DNA of 64,000 nucleotides, taken from Chlorobiota bacterium. GTDB taxonomy: Bacteria > Bacteroidota > Ignavibacteria > OLB7. The position numbers and the translations under genes were made by a program. Positions 8,795 through 15,261 of this stretch are shown here, in pieces; within the stretch, counting starts at the first letter, position 1, and every line of letters begins with the position of its first letter. Under the pieces are notes generated by a model. It worked only from the letters and a program-made list of their open reading frames with translations, was not told the DNA's origin and searched no databases. The stretch covers positions 285,001-349,000 of the forward strand of contig CP065014.1 in assembly GCA_016700335.1 (NCBI GenBank), in the 5' to 3' direction.

Positions 8795-9891
8795 ATGACT
8801 AATAAAGAAAATGGTTTAAAGAAAGTACAAGAATTAGTTATTCGATTTAACGAGCAATATCCTGCATATAAAAAATCAGATTATTATGAAAATCAAACAC
8901 GTAGAGATTTTATTGACCCATTTTTTAAAGCATTAGGTTGGGACATTGATAACGAACAGGGATTTACCGAAAGTTATAGAGAAGTAATACACGAAGACAA
9001 AGTAAAAGTTGGGAAAGCAACTAAAGCACCTGATTATTCATTTAGATTAAGTGGAGGACAACGCTTATTTTTTGTAGAAGAAAAAAAACCAAGTGTATTA
9101 ATAAAAAGACGATATTCAACCAGCTTACCAAGTTCGTAGATATGGCTGGAGTGCAAAATTAAACATAAGTGTAATTACAGATTTTGAAGAATTTGCCGTT
9201 TACGACTGCACCAAAAAATCAAACCCAACAGACAAAAGTAGTGTTGCAAGAGTTAAATATATTACATTCAACGACTACGAAATCGAATGGGATTTTCTTT
9301 GGAGTACATTTAGCAAAGAAGCAGTTTTAAAAGGAAGTTTTGACAAATTTATTGGAAGTAATGTCAACAAAAAAGGAACTGCAACTGTAGATAAAGAATT
9401 TTTAATTTCATTAGACACTTGGAGAACTTTACTTGCAGAAACGATAAGCAGAGAAAATAAGTAATTTGACGAAGACGAACTAAATTTTGTTGTTCAACAA
9501 ACTTTAGATAGAATTATATTTTTATGCATTTGCGAAGACCGTAGTATTGAACCTTAAGGAAGATTACTAGACTGCATTAAAAATGGAGACTATTACAAAA
9601 ATCTACTACAAGAATTTATACAAACAAATAACAAATATAATAGTGGGCTTTTTGATTTTAAAAAAGACAAATTAAGCAACACACTTGGAATAAATAATAA
9701 AACACTCAAAACAATTATTAATCAATTGTATTATCTAGAGTGGCCCTATGAATTTTATGTTTTTAGTGTTGAAATTTTAGGAAGTGCTTACGAGCAATTT
9801 TTAGGAAAAACCATAACAATCAATAACCGTGGGAAAGCAGTTACTGAACTAAAACCCGAAGTAAGAAAAGCAGGTGGTGTTTACTACACAC
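8795..9891 (+). pseudogene. Broken type IIG (Eco57I-like) restriction-modification gene, N-terminal part only
   Basis: The N-terminus encodes ENQTRRDFIDPFFKALGWD and a PD-(D/E)xK nuclease motif (APDYSF...FFVEEKKPSV), as in fused type IIG restriction-methylation enzymes. A frameshift in an A-run near 9101-9108 moves the frame; the correct continuation (DDIQPAYQVRRYGWSAK) is read in another frame. In-frame TAA codons follow at 9462-9464 and 9555-9557. Recognisable sequence (ELNFVVQQTLDRIIFL, GSAYEQFLGK, AGGVYYT) stops at about 9891, exactly where the IS left end begins. The methyltransferase domain and target-recognition domain are absent. It is clearly inactive. Confidence 0.85.
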
Positions 9892-9955
9892 TGTATAGCC
9901 CTGAAATAGGTTGACTCTAAATAAGCGGATAAGTCAACTTAAAACAGGACAAAAA

Positions 9956-10387
9956 ATGAGTAAAAAACAAAGTTCTCTTCGAGCCGAAGCACAAAAACTT
10001 TTCTATAAAGAAGAGTTCAAACAAAAAATTGTAAATGAAGTATTGAGTGGTAAACTCAATAAAACTCAGGCATCTAATCTTTATGGTATAATAGGCAAAG
10101 CAACTATACTTTATTGGATCAGACAAAGCCAGGGTCTGAGTGGAAGAGACTTAGCTCTACCCAAACAAATTGCTAATTTTACCGAAATGAAAAAGAATTT
10201 TACAGACAAAAAACTTGAAGAAGAAAATAAAGAGCTTCGGGTGCTTTTACGTGTGGCAGAACTGCGAGCTGACCTCTGGCAACGCAACATTGAAATTACA
10301 GAAGAAAAGTTTGATATTGAAATCACGAAAAAGTTTAGAGCCCAAGCATTGCATCAATTAAAGAGCAAAGACCAAAAGAAAAAGTAA
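9956..10387 (+). CDS. IS3-family transposase OrfA (helix-turn-helix subunit)
   Basis: About 143 residues from the ATG at 9956 (MSKKQSSLRAEAQ); a TTG 15 codons upstream lies in the IS end. It has the IS3 OrfA pattern: an N-terminal HTH (VNEVLSGKLNKTQASNLYGI...TILYWIRQ) and a C-terminal Glu/Lys/Leu coiled coil (LEEENKELRVLLRVAELRADLWQ). It ends in KKK* over an A-rich tract, and orfB continues in the -1 frame, as expected for programmed -1 frameshifting in this family. OrfA is intact, but the partner is broken. Confidence 0.8.
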   Translation: MSKKQSSLRAEAQKLFYKEEFKQKIVNEVLSGKLNKTQASNLYGIIGKATILYWIRQSQGLSGRDLALPKQIANFTEMKKNFTDKKLEEENKELRVLLRVAELRADLWQRNIEITEEKFDIEITKKFRAQALHQLKSKDQKKK

Positions 10388-10768
10388 TTGATATGTGTGC
10401 CACCTTTGGTAAAACAAAACAAGCATACTACAAACAACTTAAATCAGTTGAACTTAAGTCAATTACTAATGAAATAATGCTTGGGCTTATCGAAAAAAAA
10501 AGAACATTATGGAAACGTGGAAGCGGTAGAAATCTGCACTAAAGTTTGAAACATGAAATGGAAACTCATCATATAAAATTAGGTAGAGATAAGTTTTTTG
10601 ACTTGCTCAGAGAAAACCATTTACTTATTAAAACCAAAAGATACAGAGTTAAAACCACATGTAGTTATCACCATTTCAATCGTTATCCATATTTGATAAA
10701 AGACATTGTTCCAGTAGACCCTAACCAAATATGGGTGTCCGATATTACCTATTTATGGCTAAAGGAAA
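10366..10768 (+). pseudogene. IS3-family transposase OrfB, broken and truncated
   Basis: In the -1 frame relative to orfA the sequence reads RPKEKVIDMCATFGKTKQAYY, then LWKRGSGRNLH followed by an in-frame TAA at 10540-10542. It continues with IKLGRDKFFDLLRENHLLIKTKRY and DPNQIWVSDITYLWLKE, where WVSDITY carries the first Asp of the DDE catalytic triad. The other two catalytic acidic residues are missing because the gene ends in the fusion at about 10768. It cannot encode an active transposase. Confidence 0.8.
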
Positions 10769-11128
10769 AAATGATAGAATTGTTCTCATGTCGGAAACTG
10801 TTCTAGAGCTATTGCGAATGTATTATTTGGAGCATAAACCAAAGGAATACTTGTTTGAAGGACAAAAAGGAGGAAAATATACTGAAAGTAGTTTGGAGGA
10901 GGTGTTTCATAAAGCAAAAAGTTGGCAAAAATAAATAAAAGTGTTAGCTTGCATACATTAAGACAAAGTTATGCAACGCATTTATTAGAAGGCGGAACTA
11001 ATTTGAGATACATTCAAGAATTGTTAGTCCATAAAAGTCCAAAAACAACTCAAATTTATACTCATGTTAGTACTGAAGGACTTGGTAGAGTTGTAAGTCC
11101 AATTGAAAAAATGAAATTAAAACTATGA
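10757..11128 (+). pseudogene. Tyrosine recombinase (XerC/IntI-like) C-terminal remnant
   Basis: After the IS junction, the frame from 10749 reads KGKNDRIVLMSETVLELL...YLFEGQKGG...[11 protein letters not shown], then a frameshift near 10925. The next frame gives [36 protein letters not shown] and a C-terminal [11 protein letters not shown]. The HxxR and nucleophile Tyr (IYTHVS) are present; the N-terminal core-binding domain and the region with the first catalytic Arg are missing or reduced. It ends about 100 bp before the first cassette boundary and points the same way as the cassettes, the position expected of a reverse-type integron integrase. XerC-like chromosomal or transposon recombinases are the alternative. 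Confidence 0.75.
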
Positions 11129-11280
11129 AAATAAAGCAGTGTTTCAAAAACATAAAACCGGGGAAAGCCGTCTAAAAATGGCAGGTTTTGGAGGGTTTTG
11201 TGATGTAAAACTCTTTATATAACAGAGTTGTGTGCAATGCTAAAAGACACCGTACTACAAACAACCTACGCATAAATTTG

Positions 11281-11288
11281 TATCTTTG
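11281..11288 (+). promoter_or_regulatory. Possible -7 element of cassette 1
   Basis: TATCTTTG fits the Bacteroidetes -7 consensus TAnnTTTG and lies 25 bases before the ATG at 11313. No TTG is found at the expected spacing upstream, so this is only a half-match. Confidence 0.35.
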
Positions 11289-11312
11289 ACTAGAATTTAA
11301 TAATCATAATAA

Positions 11313-12404
11313 ATGGACATAATTGGCAAAATAACAGGCATAAAATATCAAGTTCTTTTCACAGAGAATTTGAAAGATATGAAAATAAAAGGTTTTGACA
11401 TAAATGAAATGCCTTCGTCTTGCTTGCTGACAAGTAATAAAAACACATTTGCTATTTCAAAATGGGTTTCACCCAAAAGAACTCGTTCCTATCCTTTTGA
11501 ACGAGTATTTAACACCTTAAATATTTCTAAGAAAATTACTGTAATTCCAATTGTTAAAGATGAAGGTGCAGTAGGCGACAGGGATTTTATACAATGGGAT
11601 ACAGTTTCATTAATGTCTTTGTTAGACGTTTTTGTAATTTTTGCATATTATGACAAGGCGGATAAAGCAGACAAAAAGATAACTAACCAACAGTTTGACA
11701 ATAAATATGTACTTTCTAAAATAAAAGAAATTGAACAGTATCATAGTTCTGCTCTACATTGGAATTTGAATGAGTTGAATACTAATTTGCACAAAATTAT
11801 TGATAAAGTCAAAACCTCTTATGCCAATATTGAACAAACCACAAAAGTTAAACTGCACAATACAAGTGGTTTAGACAACTTTAAGGAGAAAATAGGCAAA
11901 GATGTTTCACTTTTTATGGCATTTTCAAGAGACAAAGCACAAAAAGCACAATCAAGAGAATTTGTTACTCTTCAACCAAAAGAAAGTTTATCTACACTTT
12001 CAAAAGCAAAAGTTACCATAACCAATTATTTAGGCGGTCAATACTTTTTAACTGTTGATGAAATAAAAATTACACCAACCAAAGTCAGTTTAATTGAAGG
12101 CAAACATAGTAAAAACGCTATATTACCAAGTAAGGGCGACATTAAAGACGGGTTATTGAAAATGATTTTATACTGTAATCTTTCAGAAGTTACTGCAAAT
12201 GGAAAGAAAATAAAGAGCGAAGCCATTTTGAATTTAACTTCTTCTAAATTAAAAGGCGTAATTGCTTCTACAAGTACAAAAAAGGATATTACTCAATTCT
12301 TTTCCGAAAACTCGTTTTCTGACCTTCAAATAAAACTTGTAGAAACAATATTTTCAGAAGCAAAACAAAATAATTTTATCATTCAAATACAACATTCAAA
12401 ATGA
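11313..12404 (+). CDS. Putative type II restriction endonuclease partner of the adjacent Dam-type methylase
   Basis: A 363-residue soluble protein that I do not recognise by name. It overlaps the adenine methyltransferase gene by four bases (ATGA), the usual layout of a type II R-M pair. A possible PD-(D/E)xK active site is visible at Asp249, Glu262 and Lys264 (VDEIKIT...SLIEGKHSK): an acidic residue, 12 residues, then ExK. The N-terminal half has conserved-looking GDRDFIQWDTVSLMSLLDV. These points support an endonuclease but do not prove it; no target site can be inferred. It is the first gene of cassette 1. Confidence 0.6.
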   Translation: MDIIGKITGIKYQVLFTENLKDMKIKGFDINEMPSSCLLTSNKNTFAISKWVSPKRTRSYPFERVFNTLNISKKITVIPIVKDEGAVGDRDFIQWDTVSLMSLLDVFVIFAYYDKADKADKKITNQQFDNKYVLSKIKEIEQYHSSALHWNLNELNTNLHKIIDKVKTSYANIEQTTKVKLHNTSGLDNFKEKIGKDVSLFMAFSRDKAQKAQSREFVTLQPKESLSTLSKAKVTITNYLGGQYFLTVDEIKITPTKVSLIEGKHSKNAILPSKGDIKDGLLKMILYCNLSEVTANGKKIKSEAILNLTSSKLKGVIASTSTKKDITQFFSENSFSDLQIKLVETIFSEAKQNNFIIQIQHSK

Positions 12405-13255
12405 TAAAAAGTCCATTAAGATACCCAGGAGGAAAAAGCAGGTCAGTAGATTTAATTTCTACCATTATTCCTGAATTTGACGAATTTAGAGAACCATTTT
12501 TAGGTGGTGGTTCTATTTTTATATATGCAAAACAACGATTTCCAAATAAAACATTTTGGATTAACGACCTTTATTTTGAACTCTATAAGTTTTGGGAAAT
12601 GACCCAAAAAGATGTAGATACACTTATTGATAAAATTTATGAATGGCGTAATCAATTTCCAGTAGGAAAAGAATTGCATAAATTTTTAAATGAAAATTTA
12701 GCAAATTTTAATGATTTAGAACGTGGTGCGGCCTTTTTTATTTACAATCGGATTACTTTTTCAGGGACAAGTTTAAGTGGTGGATTTAGCGAACACGCTT
12801 TTACAGGTCGCTTTACAGAAAGTAGTATACAACGTTTAAATCAATTTGCAAAAGTCATTAATGGTTCAACTATCACAAACCTTGACTACGAAGAATTAGT
12901 AAATAAAGAAGGCGAAAATGTTTTTATTTTTCTTGACCCACCTTATTATTCAGCGACAAAATCTGCATTATATGGTAAAAATGGGAATATGCACAAATCA
13001 TTTGACCACGTTAAGTTTGCCGAAAATATGAAAAATTGCAAACATAAATGGCTCATAACTTATGACGACAGCGAATACATTAGAAATTTGTTTTCATTTG
13101 CAAACATTATGCCTTGGGAACTTATGTACGGAATGCGAAATGTAACAGCAGGTGCAGACCAAAAAGGAAAAGAACTATTTATATCAAATTATTTAGAAGC
13201 GTTGCCCGAAAAACAACAATTGACATTATTTGAACCAACAGAAAAATATGAATAG
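12401..13255 (+). CDS. DNA adenine methyltransferase, D12/Dam class
   Basis: A 284-residue protein starting MIKSPLRYPGGKS, the D12-class N-terminal signature. SAM-binding motif I is EPFLGGGSIF at about residues 31-40, and catalytic motif IV is LDPPYYSA at about 177-184. NRITFSGTSLSGG is a further family feature. It transfers a methyl group to N6 of adenine and should protect host DNA from the nuclease encoded just upstream. The short C-terminal tail is dispensable-looking. Its stop lies just before the attC site of the cassette. Confidence 0.92.
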   Translation: MIKSPLRYPGGKSRSVDLISTIIPEFDEFREPFLGGGSIFIYAKQRFPNKTFWINDLYFELYKFWEMTQKDVDTLIDKIYEWRNQFPVGKELHKFLNENLANFNDLERGAAFFIYNRITFSGTSLSGGFSEHAFTGRFTESSIQRLNQFAKVINGSTITNLDYEELVNKEGENVFIFLDPPYYSATKSALYGKNGNMHKSFDHVKFAENMKNCKHKWLITYDDSEYIRNLFSFANIMPWELMYGMRNVTAGADQKGKELFISNYLEALPEKQQLTLFEPTEKYE

Positions 13256-13264
13256 AAAAGCACT

Positions 13265-13400
13265 GCACACAACAAGGTATTTGCGAAAAAGCGGGTTCAG
13301 TGCTAAATTGAACATTTGGTTTTCAAATGAACATTAGTGCTAATATGAAAGTAAGTGCTTCTAAATCCGCCACTTCGCCAAGCGGCAAAACGTTAGTGGC
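13265..13400 (+). repeat. attC-like site A (end of cassette 1)
   Basis: The first arm GCACACAAC (13265-13273) pairs with the start of its own cassette at 11227. The outer arms are related by inversion: TATTTGCGAAAAAGCGGGTT on the left and AATCCGCCACTTCGCC plus AAGCGGCAAAACG on the right. The centre contains a small hairpin, CATTTG/CAAATG, at 13313-13329. The recombination point is expected at G13392 of CGTTAGTGGC. Confidence 0.7.
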
Positions 13401-13404
13401 AAGG

Positions 13405-13827
13405 CTAGGAGACACCCAACTCATCGACAAGACTACTGGTAATTTGAGAAATCATACCGACCTTATCTCGTTTGACACTTTTGACAAACTTCATATCGAC
13501 AGCCGAATCTTTATCATATTTGGCAGACCACATAATGAATTCGACTAATAAAGGAACTAAATCAATTCCTTTTCGAGTAAGACGATATATTATCTTTTGC
13601 TTATGACTTGGGTCGCTTGACTTGCTAATTATTCCGTTACTTTCAAGTAAAGACAATCTATCAGAAAGAATATTTGTTGCAATGCCTTCTTCCGACAACA
13701 GGAATTCACCATAAAAGTGCTTGCCTTTAAACATTAAATCTCTAACAATTAAGAATGTCCATTTATCGCCAAATATTTCTAATGCAAAATTTATCGGACA
13801 GTCCGACTTTCTTTTAATCGCTTTCAT
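13405..13827 (-). CDS. HxlR-family winged-helix transcriptional regulator
   Basis: A 140-residue protein with the HxlR layout: CPINFALEIFGDKWTFLIVRDLMF, recognition region GIATNILSDRLSLLESNGIISKS, and wing KIIYRLTRKGIDLVPLLVE. The N-terminal Cys12 is the conserved residue that senses redox or electrophiles in several HxlR regulators. It is divergent from the VOC-SRPBCC-TfoX operon and shares an 86-bp intergenic region with it, so it probably controls that operon. Its stop codon is only about a dozen bases inside the cassette boundary. Confidence 0.9.
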   Translation of the reverse strand: MKAIKRKSDCPINFALEIFGDKWTFLIVRDLMFKGKHFYGEFLLSEEGIATNILSDRLSLLESNGIISKSSDPSHKQKIIYRLTRKGIDLVPLLVEFIMWSAKYDKDSAVDMKFVKSVKRDKVGMISQITSSLVDELGVS

Positions 13828-13856
13828 AGCGCAAAAATATAAAAAAATAAAACCAC

Positions 13857-13886
13857 TTGCAAATTTAAAGTAGTTTTGTATATTTG
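13857..13886 (+). promoter_or_regulatory. Bacteroidetes-type promoter of the VOC operon
   Basis: TTG at 13857-13859, a 19-base spacer, and TATATTTG at 13879-13886 match the TTG-N19-TAnnTTTG consensus. It lies 27 bases before the ATG at 13914, inside the divergent HxlR/VOC intergenic region. The cassette therefore carries its own promoter. Confidence 0.7.
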
Positions 13887-13913
13887 CAGTTCACAATTTA
13901 AAAAAAAATAAAA

Positions 13914-14285
13914 ATGACAAATTCAATTAATTGGTTCGAAATCCCAGTATCAGATTTCGCAAGAGCAAAAAAATTTTACGAGACAATTATGGATGCTGAA
14001 ATGCAGCCAATGGAAATGGGAGGAATGAAATCAGCTTTCTTTCCTTTTGATATGCAAGGTGGCGGTATAGGCGGTTGTATCACAAAAGCCGAAGGCTATG
14101 AACCTGCTTCAAAAGGTGCATTGATTTATCTTAATGGTGGAGATGATTTATCCACACCTCTTTCTAAAATAGAAAAGGCAGGTGGAAAAATTGTAATGCC
14201 AAAAACGGCTATTGGTGCAAATGGTTTTATGGCTCATTTTACCGACACTGAAGGCAATAAGGTTGCGTTACACTCAAGAAAATAA
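13914..14285 (+). CDS. VOC-family (glyoxalase/bleomycin-resistance-like) protein
   Basis: A 123-residue single-unit VOC protein: INWFEIPVSDFARAKKFYETIM at the N-terminus, GGGIGGCITKAEGYEP in the middle, and FMAHFTDTEGNKVALHSRK at the end. Two beta-alpha-beta-beta-beta modules form a metal or ligand pocket in this family. Its small size resembles YjdN/PhnB-like or uncharacterised VOC proteins more than glyoxalase I. It is the first gene of a three-gene run with gaps of three and one bases. Substrate unknown. Confidence 0.87.
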   Translation: MTNSINWFEIPVSDFARAKKFYETIMDAEMQPMEMGGMKSAFFPFDMQGGGIGGCITKAEGYEPASKGALIYLNGGDDLSTPLSKIEKAGGKIVMPKTAIGANGFMAHFTDTEGNKVALHSRK

Positions 14286-14288
14286 ACA

Positions 14289-14732
14289 ATGGGTAAATTA
14301 GTAAATGATATAACAATAAACGCTTCCATCGACAAAATTTGGAGCATACTCACAGATTTAGAACTTTTGGACAAAACCGACCCAACCGTTAAAAAAGCAA
14401 CGTTAATTTCTGAAAACAAAACAGGGCTTGAAGCAAAAAGAAAAGTGCTTATGCAAGACGGCAAAAATTGGTTTGATGAGAAAATAACAATTTTCAAAAC
14501 TAATGAAGAGTTAGCTTATCAATTAACTGACTGTTCATTTCCAATCAAGGCGTTGAAACACACTTACAGTTTTCAAAAAATTGGCAACCAAACCAAAGTA
14601 CAACAAGTAATGGAATATACTGTAAAGTTTGGTATTCTTGGAGTGCTTATGGACAAAATGATGATAGGCAAACAGTTCAATTCAGGTATTAATAAATTTC
14701 TGACAGGACTAAAAAACTACGCTGAAAAATAA
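14289..14732 (+). CDS. SRPBCC (START/Bet v1-like) family protein
   Basis: A 147-residue protein with the SRPBCC pattern: ITINASIDKIWSILTDLELLDKTDPTV at the N-terminus, then beta-strands ending in a C-terminal helix (GKQFNSGINKFLTGLKNYAEK). These proteins form a hydrophobic cavity for small ligands. It sits between a VOC protein and a TfoX-like protein, and such trios under HxlR or ArsR regulators are common in mobile DNA. No enzymatic role can be assigned. Confidence 0.8.
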   Translation: MGKLVNDITINASIDKIWSILTDLELLDKTDPTVKKATLISENKTGLEAKRKVLMQDGKNWFDEKITIFKTNEELAYQLTDCSFPIKALKHTYSFQKIGNQTKVQQVMEYTVKFGILGVLMDKMMIGKQFNSGINKFLTGLKNYAEK

Positions 14733-14733
14733 A

Positions 14734-15087
14734 ATGGCTTACGATGAACATTTAGCAAATCGAGTAAGAGAAAAATTTGTCGAGCTACCCAACGTTGAAG
14801 AAAAAGAAATGATGGGTGGCTTGACATTTATGTATAATAACAAAATGTGTGTAGGCATTATCAAAGACGAATTGATGTGCCGAATTGACCCAACATTACA
14901 CGAAACAGTAATTGAAAAAATTGGTTGCCGAACAATGGACTTTACCAAACGACCAATGAAAGGTTATATTATGATAGACGAAAACGGAATGAAATCAAAA
15001 GCCGACTTTGACTATTGGATTAACCTTGCCCTTGACTTTAATAGCAAAGCAAAATCAAGCAAGAAACCCAAGAAGCCCAGCCACTAA
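14734..15087 (+). CDS. TfoX/Sxy N-terminal domain protein
   Basis: A 117-residue protein consisting of a TfoX N-terminal domain alone: FVELPNVEEKEMMGGLTFMYNNKMCVGIIKDELMCRI, then TMDFTKRPMKGYIMID. The C-terminal TfoX domain is missing and a Lys/Ser-rich tail replaces it (SKAKSSKKPKKPSH). Stand-alone TfoX-N proteins are widespread and most have no shown role in competence. The TAA stop at 15085-15087 lies inside the first arm of attC site B. Confidence 0.85.
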   Translation: MAYDEHLANRVREKFVELPNVEEKEMMGGLTFMYNNKMCVGIIKDELMCRIDPTLHETVIEKIGCRTMDFTKRPMKGYIMIDENGMKSKADFDYWINLALDFNSKAKSSKKPKKPSH

Positions 15088-15213
15088 CAGCGGTTTGGCA
15101 AAAGTGGCAGTTCAGTGCTTCGTATGACAATTTTTCGTATATTTAAGTGCAGTTGTTCGTATGAAGGTTTGTGGTAAAAATCGCCAACTTCTTGTAGCTG
15201 CAAACCGTTAGCG
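15080..15213 (+). repeat. attC-like site B (end of cassette 2)
   Basis: The first arm GCCACTAAC (15080-15088) is the exact complement of the start of its cassette, GTTAGTGGC at 13392. The ends pair as CTAACAGCGGTTTG with CTGCAAACCGTTAG. The centre holds an inverted repeat, CTTCGTATGACAA (15118-15130) and TTGTTCGTATGAAG (15153-15166). The crossover is expected at G15207. A stretch of about 100 bp (15111-15210) is almost identical to site D. Confidence 0.8.
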
Positions 15214-15261
15214 GAAATGCCCCCACGACTAAACCAAAGCCAATTTAAATAGCATCATAAT

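Larger units (their letters stand above)
9892..10768 (+). mobile_element. Truncated IS3-family insertion sequence
   Basis: The left end is taken at TGTATAGCCC (9892), right where homology of the interrupted restriction gene stops. The element keeps an orfA and part of orfB. It loses its right half at about 10757-10768, where orfB runs directly into a tyrosine-recombinase fragment. No right inverted repeat and no target duplication can be identified, so it cannot move by itself. Confidence 0.72.

Noticed and set aside
9917..10326. Minus-strand open frames opposite IS orfA
   Set aside because: They are antisense shadows of the transposase gene.
13327..13548. 73-codon open frame covering attC site A
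   Set aside because: It spans the palindrome and is antisense to the HxlR gene; its composition is not protein-like.
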